Positions 8,803 to 17,264 of a stretch of DNA of 64,000 nt are shown here, piece after piece. The notes below the pieces were generated by a model, which was not told where the DNA came from, searched no databases, and saw only the letters and a list, made by a program, of their open reading frames with translations. A program made the position numbers and the translations under genes. Positions within the stretch are counted from its first letter, which is position 1. Each line of letters starts with the position of its first letter. Origin of the DNA: Thermohalobaculum sp039026375. Lineage in GTDB: Bacteria > Pseudomonadota > Alphaproteobacteria > Rhodobacterales > Rhodobacteraceae. The stretch covers positions 1-64,000 of the forward strand of contig JBCCML010000011.1 in the NCBI GenBank assembly GCA_039026375.1. The letters are read 5' to 3'.

Positions 8803-9897
8803 ATGAAAACACTGATCATCGGGGGCGGGCTGTCGGGCCTCTATCTTGCCGACCGCCTGCAGACGCAGGGCCGCGACTATCACGTGCTGGAAGCGCGTGA
8901 CCGCTTTGGCGGGCGGATCATGACCGAAACTGTTGGCGACGGCCATTTCGACATGGGGCCAGCCTGGTTTTGGCCTGGTCAGCCCCGGATTGCGGCGCTC
9001 ATTGCCCGCCTTGGGTTGAAGAAGTTCGACCAGCACGCCGAAGGTGATCTGATCTATGAAGACGAAAGCGGCCGCGTTCAGCGCGGCCACGGTTTCGCGT
9101 CGATGGAGGGATCCTGGCGGCTGGAAGGCGGATTGTCCCGCCTAACGGATGTCCTGGCCGCCCGCGTACCCGCATCGCGCCGGCGCCTCAACGCACGGGT
9201 TACAACCCTTGAAAAGACGGCCGGTTCCTGCCGGGCGATACTTCAGGATGGCACCACGCTCGACGCGGATCGGATTGTGCTTGCAATGCCGCCCCGCATC
9301 GCGGCTGGTTTGGATTGCGCCCCGGCGCTGCCCGCTGAGGTGACCCAGGCAATGATAAAAGTGCCAACGTGGATGGCGGGTCAAGCCAAGGCCGTTGCGG
9401 TCTATGACACACCGTTCTGGCGGGAGGCTGGGCTTTCCGGCGATGCCATGAGCCGTCGGGGGCCGATGGTCGAGATGCACGACGCGTCGCCTGCACAGGG
9501 CGGTCCCTATGGCCTCTTTGGGTTCATTGGCGTGCCCCCTGCTGCCCGCGCGGACCCCGTGCGCCTGAAGCAAGCGGTCACCGAACAACTTGTCCGGCTT
9601 TTCGGCGCAGAGGCGGCGGAACCACGCGCGCTTTTCGTCAAGGATTGGGCCTTCGACCCGCTCACGGCGATCGAGGCCGATACAGCGCCCCAGTACAGCC
9701 ATCCGTCCTATGGGCTGCCCAGGGTGATGCGCGGCCTCTGGGATGGGGATCTGATACTCGCCGGAACCGAAGTGGCACCGAATTTTGGCGGCTACATCGA
9801 AGGCGCACTGGAGGCGGCGGAGGGCGCCCTGGCACAGCTGGATGTCGCAGAGCTTGATGTTGAAGCGCTTGATGTCGAAGAACGTGTAAGCCCCTAG
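8803..9897 (+). CDS. Flavin-containing amine oxidase family protein
   Basis: 364 residues. The N-terminus has the FAD-binding motif GGGLSGLYLA followed by E and R of a DxxxRxGGR-type sequence (EARDRFGGRI). Near the C-terminus, LILAGTEVAPNFGGYIEGA matches the FAD-contacting segment of monoamine oxidase-type enzymes. These oxidise amines to imines or aldehydes with production of H2O2. The protein is shorter than eukaryotic MAO because it lacks a membrane anchor. The tail repeats LDVAELDVEALDVEE, a low-complexity extension. It is the last gene of the SDR operon, and a strong hairpin follows the stop codon directly. Confidence 0.85.
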   Translation: MKTLIIGGGLSGLYLADRLQTQGRDYHVLEARDRFGGRIMTETVGDGHFDMGPAWFWPGQPRIAALIARLGLKKFDQHAEGDLIYEDESGRVQRGHGFASMEGSWRLEGGLSRLTDVLAARVPASRRRLNARVTTLEKTAGSCRAILQDGTTLDADRIVLAMPPRIAAGLDCAPALPAEVTQAMIKVPTWMAGQAKAVAVYDTPFWREAGLSGDAMSRRGPMVEMHDASPAQGGPYGLFGFIGVPPAARADPVRLKQAVTEQLVRLFGAEAAEPRALFVKDWAFDPLTAIEADTAPQYSHPSYGLPRVMRGLWDGDLILAGTEVAPNFGGYIEGALEAAEGALAQLDVAELDVEALDVEERVSP

Positions 9898-9899
9898 CG

Positions 9900-9928
9900 T
9901 GGCTGGCTCGATCCAAAAGAGCCAGCCA
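9900..9928 (+). terminator. Hairpin after the amine oxidase gene
   Basis: Perfect 10-bp arms TGGCTGGCTC and GAGCCAGCCA surround a nine-base loop, three bases after the stop codon. There is no T-run, so it may stop transcription poorly or protect the mRNA end. Confidence 0.6.
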
Positions 9929-10420
9929 GATGACGCCAAAGCAGGGCACAGGGACGGCGTCCCCGGTGGGCAGATGGGCCTTTGCCATCATTGATTAGCT
10001 GGCAACGATGCCCCCTCCCTCTGCGGTGGAAGCACACCGGAAAACAAGTTTTTTGAGGGGCACTTTGGGGTGTCCCGGTGTCGCCGGGCGACTGCCCCGG
10101 GGGAGATGTCCGCGGCAGCCGCCTCTCATGCGATTGCACGTGAAACTACAGGTTCAGATGCCAACCAACAGCCCTGCACCGCGACCGGCGCCACACAACC
10201 GCGCGATCCGTACCCCCCCGCTTTCCGCGATCGCCGCTGAGGGGTGGCCCAAATCAACCCCAGGCCACGCACCCCCCCACGCAACCTACAAGACGGCCAC
10301 GTATCGCCGCAAACAGACGTCCCCTGCGGGGCCTCAGCCGCGGACACCGCAGCTGAGGTCTTTAGCTGAACCACACCCCGACGTGGCAAAGACGCCTTCA
10401 ACGTCGGGGCTGCCGTGTCC
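9929..10420. other. Intergenic region between convergent genes
   Basis: About 490 bases between the amine oxidase and formaldehyde dehydrogenase stops. No supported gene is seen. It holds two hairpins on the right side (10332-10358 with CCTCAGC/GCTGAGG arms, and 10376-10409). The plus-strand frame across it is Pro/Arg-rich and low in complexity. Confidence 0.6.
10376..10409 (-). terminator. Hairpin after the formaldehyde dehydrogenase gene
   Basis: Nine-bp perfect arms (CCCCGACGT and ACGTCGGGG) around a 16-base loop that can itself pair GGC with GCC. It lies 11 bases beyond the stop of the minus-strand gene. A second hairpin follows at 10332-10358. There is no U-tract. Confidence 0.5.
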
Positions 10421-11584
10421 TTAGTCCGTGACAAGCTCTCCCGGCAGGGTGTTCACCGTCATGGTCTCGTTCGGCTGGAAATGGACCACTGACCGGATGG
10501 ACTTGCCGGCTTTCAGCAGGTCAAAGGCCGTGTTGATCTGGTCGTGCTTCATGTGGTGCGTGATGTAGGGGTCGACGCTGAAGTCGCCGCGCAGCCACTC
10601 GTCCACCATGCTGGGCAGTTCGCTGCGGCCCAAGACGCCGCCAAAGGCAGTGCCCCGCCAGACGCGCCCGGTGACCAGCTGGAACGGCCGGGTCGAGATT
10701 TCCTGCCCGGCGCCAGCCACCCCGATCACCGTGCATTCGCCCCAGCCCTTGTGGCAGGCCTCGAGGGCCGAGCGCATCAGCTCGACATTGCCCACGGCCT
10801 CGAACGTGTAGTCCAGGCCACCGCCCGTCATCTCGACCAGCACCTCCTGGATCGGTGCTTCGTAATCCTTGGGGTTGATGCACTCGGTGGCGCCCAGCGC
10901 CTTGGCCAGCAGGAATTTCTCGGGGTTGACGTCAATCCCGATGATCCGGCCCGCACCGGCCATCACCGCGCCTTGGATCACGGCCATACCGACCGCGCCC
11001 AGACCGAATACTGCAACCGATGCCCCGGCCTCGACCTTGGCAGTGTTGCGCACCGCGCCCATGCCGGTCGGCACGGCGCAGCCCATCACAGATGCCTTCG
11101 ACAGCGGCGTCTCGTCGGCGATCTTGGCCACCGAAATCTCGGGCAGCACGGTGTACTCGCTGAACGTGCTGGTGCCCATGTAATGCAGGATCTGCTTGCC
11201 CTTGTAGGAAAAGCGCGATGTCCCATCGGGCATCAAGCCGGCGCCCTGGGTCTGGCGGATCGTCTGGCAAAGGTTGGTCTTGCCCGACTTGATGTAGGGG
11301 CAGTTCGGATCTTCGGGCACGTAAAGCGGGATGACCTTGTCCCCTGGTTTCACCGAGGTGACGCCCGGGCCGATCTCTTCGACAATGCCGCATCCTTCAT
11401 GCCCCAGGATACAGGGGAACAGACCTTCCGGGTCTTCGCCAGACAGCGTGAACACATCGGTGTGGCACAGGCTGGTGGTGACGATCCGCACCAGAACCTC
11501 GCCCTCCTTGGGGCCCTCCAGGTCGATCTCTTCGATCTCTAGCGGGCGATTTGCTTCCCAGGCGATTGCTGCGCGTGTTTTCAT
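10421..11584 (-). CDS. frmA: S-(hydroxymethyl)glutathione / class III alcohol dehydrogenase
   Basis: 387 residues. It oxidises S-hydroxymethylglutathione (formaldehyde plus glutathione) with NAD+. The catalytic zinc ligands are visible as SLCHTD, LGHEGCG and MGCAVPTG, and the NAD motif is GLGAVG. Upstream AAAGGGGAG supports the ATG. The structural zinc loop is degenerate. Class III enzymes normally have four Cys (as in PECxxCxxCxxxKTNLC), but here the segment is PEDPNCPYIKSGKTNLC, so two of the four are Asp and Ile. The active-site zinc is intact and the enzyme is probably functional. The DsrE-like gene lies upstream on the same strand, and the pair may be cotranscribed. Confidence 0.92.
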   Translation of the reverse strand: MKTRAAIAWEANRPLEIEEIDLEGPKEGEVLVRIVTTSLCHTDVFTLSGEDPEGLFPCILGHEGCGIVEEIGPGVTSVKPGDKVIPLYVPEDPNCPYIKSGKTNLCQTIRQTQGAGLMPDGTSRFSYKGKQILHYMGTSTFSEYTVLPEISVAKIADETPLSKASVMGCAVPTGMGAVRNTAKVEAGASVAVFGLGAVGMAVIQGAVMAGAGRIIGIDVNPEKFLLAKALGATECINPKDYEAPIQEVLVEMTGGGLDYTFEAVGNVELMRSALEACHKGWGECTVIGVAGAGQEISTRPFQLVTGRVWRGTAFGGVLGRSELPSMVDEWLRGDFSVDPYITHHMKHDQINTAFDLLKAGKSIRSVVHFQPNETMTVNTLPGELVTD

Positions 11585-11767
11585 GTCGGTTCTCCCCTTT
11601 GCGTTGGTCTTTAAGCTGGTCTTTAAGTCGGTCTTCGCGTTGGTTTCAGTGAATAGCAGGATGCGCCGGGCGCACGGCCGGGCCGATAGCCGGGTCGAGC
11701 GTCAGGACAGTTGGTGCCTGGCTCAGCCGATCGATACAGGTCGAACGGACTGCCTGAATGCAGACGC

Positions 11768-12145
11768 TCACAGGGTGATCACCTGATCAGGTGCGGCCGG
11801 TGCAAGGGCTGCGTAAAGCTGCGGAAAGCAGCCCACATGCACGCCGTCCACCACGTCTTTCGGCGTGACCTTGCCGGTGCCACAATCCTCGAACGCACCT
11901 TCGGCCAGATTGCGCCGCAACGCGCACTGGTCGCACAGCATCAGCAGGATGTTCTGCTCCGCGGCGACCTTGGCCAAGCGTTCCCCAACCGGGTCTCCCT
12001 TGCGCAGCGAGAACAGGTTGTCGTCAAAGAAGAACATCCCGACGACGTCCACGCCGTGTGTCCCGGCTTCCAGCTGCGGCAGGATCATGGTCGCCAGCTT
12101 GTAGGTCGCGGCCATGTCGGTGGCGAAGACGTAGGCTATTTTCAT
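11768..12145 (-). CDS. DsrE-family protein
   Basis: 125 residues, starting MKIAYVFATD, typical of the DsrE/DsrF Rossmann-like fold used in sulfur transfer and related functions. Cysteines cluster as LCDQCA, EDCGTGK and VGCFPQ. Some of these could act in sulfur relay, though the classical TusD/DsrE context is absent. It is 183 bases upstream of the formaldehyde dehydrogenase on the same strand. A direct repeat of GGTCTTTAAG lies between them. A role in sulfur or thiol stress alongside glutathione-dependent formaldehyde oxidation is inferred from position only. Confidence 0.75.
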   Translation of the reverse strand: MKIAYVFATDMAATYKLATMILPQLEAGTHGVDVVGMFFFDDNLFSLRKGDPVGERLAKVAAEQNILLMLCDQCALRRNLAEGAFEDCGTGKVTPKDVVDGVHVGCFPQLYAALAPAAPDQVITL

Positions 12146-12209
12146 CCTCAGCGATCCCCCTCAGCGCGGAGCCGTCAGAGCCGAATCCGCTCAACGATGT
12201 TTCACAGCA

Positions 12210-12228
12210 GTGTAACGGTATATGACAC
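12210..12228 (-). promoter_or_regulatory. Possible operator for the DsrE/formaldehyde dehydrogenase genes
   Basis: GTGTAACGGTATATGACAC has GTGT/ACAC ends and partial inner symmetry. On the minus strand it follows TTGACG. It lies 65-83 bases upstream of the DsrE start. The regulator is unknown. Confidence 0.25.
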
Positions 12229-12326
12229 CCGTCAACAAGTAACCGCGGCGTGGTGCTCGGCGGCCTTCGATCGCACGGGTCGACACGCGATCAGCTGTAA
12301 ACGCGTCGTCTATTGATCAGACCCGT

Positions 12327-12348
12327 GGGGCAGGGGCGTGGGGAGGGG
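12327..12348 (+). other. G-quadruplex-like tract
   Basis: Four G4 runs with loops of 1-3 bases lie on the plus strand, fitting the usual quadruplex consensus. G-rich GGCAGT and GGCAGG units continue downstream. Confidence 0.5.
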
Positions 12349-12592
12349 CAGTGGCAGTGGCAGGGGCACGGTTGCGTGGGGCTTAGAAAGCTGCGTGGCT
12401 TGGGGGTGTCCCTGTGTGCCCCTGCTATGTCATTTGCAGCGGTTGTGTCGTTTGCGTCTGGGCGTTTGCGGCTGGGCGTACGGCAACTGGGCCAAGGGAC
12501 ACGTGGCACCAGCACCTGGCGGCCAAGCCAGGACAACGACTGCGCCGGGACCAACGTCCAATGCGGGTGACATCCCAAGCCGGGAACTCATG

Positions 12593-13231
12593 TCAGGCGA
12601 GCGCTGCCAAGACGTCTGCCGGTTCGGTTCGGTTGCGGTAATCTGGGTCGACGAAGGCGGCCCTGATCGTGCCGTCCTGTCCAATGACGAACGTGCCGGG
12701 CACGGGAAGGTGCCAAGACCTATCCCCGTTGCGCGCTTCCAGATCGATGCCCAACTTCAGGTATAACGGGCGCAGCCAATCGGGCACGGTAAACTCCAGC
12801 CCATAGGCCCTGGCAACCTGGTTGCCCTGGTCCGATAGCACCGGGTGTTCCAGGGCCAGCTTTTCGGCCAGCGACCAGGACTGGTCCGGCATCTCGGGCG
12901 AGACGGCGACCAGCTCCGCGCCGGTGGCGCGGATCTCTCCCAGCACTTGCTGGAACGCCCGAAGCTGAATGTTGCAGTACGAACACCAGCCCCCGCGGTA
13001 AAAGCTGAGCACAACCGGCCCGTCGGTCAGATAGCCGGCCAGGGTGCGCGCGTTTCCGGTGGCGTCCGGTAATGCGAAGGCAGGTGCCGGATCGCCGGCC
13101 TTCGGCGCGCTGCTGCCGGCGTTGGCCGCCATCAGTTCCTCGATCCCACGGTCAATGGCGTCGTATTCGTCGGCGACCATCTTCTCGCGCCGGGCGGCGG
13201 TGTTGGCCTCGAGTTCCTGGCGCAGGGTCAT
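12593..13231 (-). CDS. Peroxiredoxin-like (AhpC/TSA) protein
   Basis: 212 residues. The start at 13231 is preferred to a longer frame because AAAGGAG lies just upstream and the extension has no homology-like content. The thioredoxin-fold peroxidatic motif is FYRGGWCSYCN, with two Cys in CxxC arrangement, as in the PRX-like1 group. An N-terminal helical stretch (EANTAARREKMVADEY) is usual for this group. It should reduce hydrogen peroxide or organic peroxides in the cytoplasm. It is read toward the DsrE/formaldehyde dehydrogenase genes but is separated from them by about 450 bases. Confidence 0.88.
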   Translation of the reverse strand: MTLRQELEANTAARREKMVADEYDAIDRGIEELMAANAGSSAPKAGDPAPAFALPDATGNARTLAGYLTDGPVVLSFYRGGWCSYCNIQLRAFQQVLGEIRATGAELVAVSPEMPDQSWSLAEKLALEHPVLSDQGNQVARAYGLEFTVPDWLRPLYLKLGIDLEARNGDRSWHLPVPGTFVIGQDGTIRAAFVDPDYRNRTEPADVLAALA

Positions 13232-13606
13232 GGGGCGCTCCTTTCGCGGGCGGCGTGTTCCGGGGTGTGCGCCGCCAAGATGGTGGCAGATTGAACCGCC
13301 CGGGTCGCAGGCTCTACGTTTTGGCTGGCGTCCGCAAGGCTGGGCAAGGTTTTGGGACAAGTTGCAGGCGCCGGACACCTTGTAGGCGCTGGATGAGCGG
13401 CCGCCGAAATCACCTGGCATTACAGGATATGAAGTGACTTTATTCGGAATAATATCAACCAAATCGCATTAATGGATATGCACGCGAACAATATCCGCGC
13501 GCATATAATGTGCGAAATCATGCGCGATATCATGTGGATCACTTAGGCGTCAGATGGTCCTTCCTACGCCCGCTTGTGCCTGCGCCCAGTGCTTCGCGCG
13601 CGGCGC
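13232..13606. other. AT-rich intergenic region
   Basis: About 375 bases between the peroxiredoxin start and the RCC1/RTX stop. Most of it is a repeated element (13410-13545). The rest shows no gene. Confidence 0.6.
13410..13545 (+). repeat. Dispersed intergenic element, copy A
   Basis: It aligns without gaps for 123 bases to 62621-62743, roughly two-thirds identical by eye. The conserved blocks lie at the same offsets: ATTACAGGA..TGAAGTGAC near the start, ACAATATC at offset 78 and ATCAT..GCGATATCA at offset 107. Both copies end in ATCACTTA. The element is AT-rich against a GC-rich background and contains TCACTT/AAGTGA words in both orientations. Confidence 0.65.
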
Positions 13607-16600
13607 TCATACGAAGGTGAAGGCATCTTCTTCCAGGTCATTCAGCCGGGTGTGCGCAAAGGTCAGCACGTCGGTCTCGGAGAACACAAACTCCAGGTTT
13701 CGGCCGCTCTGCACGGCCAGCGCGGCCAGGTCCTCGAAGCTGTCGATGCCGTCGACGTTGATCTCGACATCATCGCCTGGCAGGCTGAAAAAGAAGAATC
13801 GAAAGCCCTCTTCGAAGTCCCGGATGGTATCCAGCCCCCCGTCATAGACGAAGGTGTCCCGGCCCAGGCCGCCCTTCAGCATGTCGTCGCCTGCGCCGCC
13901 CTCCAGCCGGTCGCGCCCTAACCCGCCGCTCAGCTTGTCGTTGCCCGCGCCACCCTGCAGGTCATCGCGACCCCAGCCGCCAGATAGCTTGTCGTTGCCG
14001 GCATTGCCCAGAAGGTCGTCATCGCCAAAGCCGCCAAATAGCTTATCGTTGCCCAACCCGCCCGATATCAGGTCGTCGCCAAAGCGCCCATTGATGTGGT
14101 CGTCATCCGCGCCGCCCCGCACGAAATCGTCGCGAAACGTCGTCCTGAGATCGCCCGAGGCCACCGGCACCTCGGCAACCGTGAAGTTGAAGGTGCTGGT
14201 GTCGCCTTCGTCGATCCCGGCATAGCCTTCGCCATCCAGGCCGATCAACGCGCCGGCGTCGATCTCGACCGCATAGCGGGCGTCCGGGTCCAGGTGCGCG
14301 GGCGGGGTCACGGTGACGGTTGCCCCCTCGATCGCCACCAGCCGGTGGTCTGACGCGTCGATCTCGGTCACCTCGCCCGTGTCGCGGTTGACGAGGCGCA
14401 GCGCCCCCTCGCCCGCCTGCACGGCCTCGGTGAAGGTCAACACCAGTGCCGCGTCGTTCGACACATCGCGGTCATTGTCGCCGGGCGTCGCGTCCAGCAG
14501 CCACGGCGCAATGTCGCCGCCGATCTCGACCTCGGCCGGGAAAAACACCGTCTGGCCATTGCTGTCAAAGCCCAGCCGCCCATCGCCGTTGATCCCGAAC
14601 GAAAAGATCTTGCCGTCCGCGGCGCGCGCGATCAGGGCGTTCGGCCCGGACTGGATCTCGACGATGTCTGGGGCGTCTAACCCCGCGACTTTGACCGGAA
14701 AGAAACTGAAATCGCTCTCGGTTGCCGGGTCACCGTCCAGGCCGCCGGTTGGCCCCTCGTCATTCGGCCCCCACAGCCAGACATCACCGTCCTCGGTCAG
14801 GGCCGCGCCCCAGCGCGCGCCGCCTTTGACGTCGATCACCCCGGGCGGCAGGGCCGTCAGTTCGATCGGGACCAGCAGGTCCGCCGTGTCGGGATCGAAG
14901 GTACCATCGCCCTGATCGGTGCCTTGCAGCAATTGGCCGAACCGCGACTCGCCCCAGCCAAAGACCCGGCCATCGGACGTCACGGCGTAGGAGGTGTTCG
15001 TATCGGCCGTGATTGCCACGATATTGTCGGGCAGACCCGCCGCTAGAACCGGGCTCAGCACGCGGGTCATGGGCGAGCCATCGGCCTCTAACCCGTCGGG
15101 AGAGCCCAACTGCCCGTCCCGGTTGGTCCCGAAGCCATAGACCTGCCCATCCGCCGTCAGAACCAGCGTGTAGGACGTGCCGCTGGAGATCGCGACCACG
15201 GTTTCATCGGCTAGTGCCTCGACCAGGGTCGCGGTCAGCCGCACGTCCCGGTCACCCAGGCCCAGTTGCCCGTTGCTATTGAAGCCCCAAGCATACAGCG
15301 CGCCGGTGTTCGAGATGGCGTAGGAAACCCCGTTGCCGTTCTCGATGGCGGCAATGTTGATGTCGTCCAGGGTCGCGATCTTGGTGGGTTGGGCGCGGTT
15401 CTCCTCGTCGCCGAGGCCCAAGGGGCCACGGTTGTTGAAACCCCACGACCAGACATCCCCGGTATCGGTTAGAAAGGTCGAATGCAGCTGCCCGGCAGAG
15501 ATTGAGATGATCGTCTCGGCAAACCCCTCCGGCAGGGTCACGGCACGGGGCTGTTCGATGTTGAAGCCTTCCACCCCGTTGCCAAGTTGACCGAAGAAGT
15601 TGGCGCCAGAGGCGAACAGCGTGTTCGTGTCCGCATCCAGAAACAGCGAGAATTGGTTGCCGCTGCTGATCAGGCTGGGCTCGGGCACGGGCGCGCCTTC
15701 GTAGAACGCCAGGGCCCGGGGCCGATCCAAGGGATCGCCCAACTCTTCGGAGGCTGCGACCACGGTCTCGCCAACGTCCAGATAATCGCCGTCCCCGTTC
15801 AGATCGGTCAGCAACAGCACGCTGTCGGAAGCGGTCAGCGTGATGCGGCCGTCCTCGTCTGCTGCAATCGAGAAGGAAATGGCCGTGTCGACTTCGGGCA
15901 TCACCCCTGCGCTGGTCCAGATCTGCACGGCCTCTTCGGCCGCATCAATCGATCCGGAGCCGTCGAGGTCGGTCAGCTTCCAAATCTCTTGCGGATCGGC
16001 GAAATTCAAAAAGCTATTCACCAGAAGCGAGCCGTCGACGGCTATCGCGTTACCGAATTCAACTGGAACGCCGAAGGTGTTCGTATCGTCGATGAAGCGC
16101 GTCACCTCATCGGTCGAGATATCGCCCGACCCGTCGAGATCCTCGATCCGCAGGACCACGTTCGGCTCGCCCCCGGCCGTGTCCGATAGATAGGCCACGT
16201 CTCCATCGAAAACGATGTCGAAGGCCGAAGATGTCGGGATGATCGTTGCCAGGTCCAGCCAAAGCCGGGATTCCCCCGCATCCTCGGCGTCGCCGTCACC
16301 GTTCAAATCAATGGTGCGGTAGATTGCATCGGCCGGGGCAGAACCTGTACCGGCATTGACGATGTAGATCGCGCCATCCCCACCTTCGTGAACGCCGTTG
16401 GGTGTGGGCAGTGAAAAGCCTTCGGCGTTGGCGGTGGAGAACCAGATCTTGGCCTCGCCCGCGTCCTGGGCATCGCCGTCACCGTTGGTATCGATAAGAC
16501 GGTAAACCGCGTCCGTGCCGCCGTCTCCGACAAAGACAGACTTGTCCGATGCCTGGTGCACGTTCAAGACATTGGTCGTGGGCGACGGCAACTCAGAGGC

Positions 16601-16744
16601 ATTGTCTTCGTCGAAGAATACCGTGATCTCGCCGCTGTCGCGACTATCCCCGTCGCCGTTCAGATCCTGCAGCAACAGTACCTGATCCGTCCGCTGATCA
16701 CCCAGCAAGACACCCTGAATCGTGCGTGAAGAAATGCGCCCCAT
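13607..16744 (-). CDS. RCC1-repeat / RTX Ca2+-binding protein
   Basis: 1,045 residues with four regions. Residues 1-345 carry at least six DLNGDGD- or DLDGSGD-type calcium-loop motifs alternating with propeller-like strands. Residues 360-720 are RCC1-type beta-propeller repeats (WGFNNRGPLGLGD, WGFNSNGQLGLGD and similar). Residues 725-835 form an SbsA-like Ig domain related to that of the giant protein at the left edge. Residues 850-930 are hemolysin-type GGxGNDxLxG repeats followed by a short C-terminal tail rich in Phe and acidic residues, the usual type I secretion signal region. No signal peptide is present. The start is supported by GGGAG upstream. Export and an extracellular role are inferred; no secretion ATPase lies in the window. 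Confidence 0.88.
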   Translation of the reverse strand: MGRISSRTIQGVLLGDQRTDQVLLLQDLNGDGDSRDSGEITVFFDEDNASELPSPTTNVLNVHQASDKSVFVGDGGTDAVYRLIDTNGDGDAQDAGEAKIWFSTANAEGFSLPTPNGVHEGGDGAIYIVNAGTGSAPADAIYRTIDLNGDGDAEDAGESRLWLDLATIIPTSSAFDIVFDGDVAYLSDTAGGEPNVVLRIEDLDGSGDISTDEVTRFIDDTNTFGVPVEFGNAIAVDGSLLVNSFLNFADPQEIWKLTDLDGSGSIDAAEEAVQIWTSAGVMPEVDTAISFSIAADEDGRITLTASDSVLLLTDLNGDGDYLDVGETVVAASEELGDPLDRPRALAFYEGAPVPEPSLISSGNQFSLFLDADTNTLFASGANFFGQLGNGVEGFNIEQPRAVTLPEGFAETIISISAGQLHSTFLTDTGDVWSWGFNNRGPLGLGDEENRAQPTKIATLDDINIAAIENGNGVSYAISNTGALYAWGFNSNGQLGLGDRDVRLTATLVEALADETVVAISSGTSYTLVLTADGQVYGFGTNRDGQLGSPDGLEADGSPMTRVLSPVLAAGLPDNIVAITADTNTSYAVTSDGRVFGWGESRFGQLLQGTDQGDGTFDPDTADLLVPIELTALPPGVIDVKGGARWGAALTEDGDVWLWGPNDEGPTGGLDGDPATESDFSFFPVKVAGLDAPDIVEIQSGPNALIARAADGKIFSFGINGDGRLGFDSNGQTVFFPAEVEIGGDIAPWLLDATPGDNDRDVSNDAALVLTFTEAVQAGEGALRLVNRDTGEVTEIDASDHRLVAIEGATVTVTPPAHLDPDARYAVEIDAGALIGLDGEGYAGIDEGDTSTFNFTVAEVPVASGDLRTTFRDDFVRGGADDDHINGRFGDDLISGGLGNDKLFGGFGDDDLLGNAGNDKLSGGWGRDDLQGGAGNDKLSGGLGRDRLEGGAGDDMLKGGLGRDTFVYDGGLDTIRDFEEGFRFFFFSLPGDDVEINVDGIDSFEDLAALAVQSGRNLEFVFSETDVLTFAHTRLNDLEEDAFTFV

Positions 16745-17258
16745 CGGCCAGCTCCCGTTCTCGTTTGACGTTCGCTAGCGAGAGCGCTTGCTGCCCATAG
16801 GTTGTGTGCTGTCTATGTCCGTTTTTGTAAACTGTTAACTTTCTATGGGTCGTTTCGGCGGACCCACAGAACGACGCGGGTTGTGGTTTTTGCAGGTTCC
16901 TGTTTGCGTTCCATCGAGTGGCGAGGGGTCATCGCTGGTGTGTCGGATGGCCATCCGCCTTACCGGGCAGACCGGTTTGGAATGGGATGCTAGGGGCAGC
17001 GCCGACAGAATTGCGCGTTCTCAATGCGCCGTCTGGCACCCTGACGCCAAGATGTGAAGCTGGCTGAACGGTTGTGGTCCGGAACGCCGCGCGCTTCGCG
17101 CGCTTAATCACCCGTTCTTCTACCGCCTGATGTCCGCCTCAATGCGCTTGCCGATTGACGCATTCACACAGGGTTCTTGCAATAGGACGTTCCCGGTCGT
17201 CTTGCGGCTTTGACCGCGTTACGCTTGATTAAATCCAATGGATCAAACCTGAAGGGTA
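16745..17258. other. Intergenic region between divergent RCC1/RTX and gdhA genes
   Basis: It holds a CCCATAG/CTATGGG inverted repeat (16794-16800 and 16843-16849) in an AT-rich patch upstream of the RTX gene. A GCGCGC-TTC-GCGCGC hairpin lies at 17089-17103. The gdhA leader follows. No gene is supported. Confidence 0.6.
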
Positions 17259-17264
17259 ATGGCG

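Larger units (their letters stand above)
12146..12592. other. Intergenic region upstream of the DsrE/formaldehyde dehydrogenase genes
   Basis: It contains an imperfect inverted repeat (12210-12228) and a G-run tract (12327-12348). No supported gene is present. Plus-strand frames over the G-rich tract are low in complexity. Confidence 0.6.

Noticed and set aside
10008..10424. 138-codon plus-strand ORF
   Set aside because: Pro/Arg-rich low complexity over hairpins in a convergent intergenic region.
13231..13462. N-terminal extension of the peroxiredoxin
   Set aside because: The ATG at 13231 has a good ribosome binding site, and the extension overlaps the repeated intergenic element.
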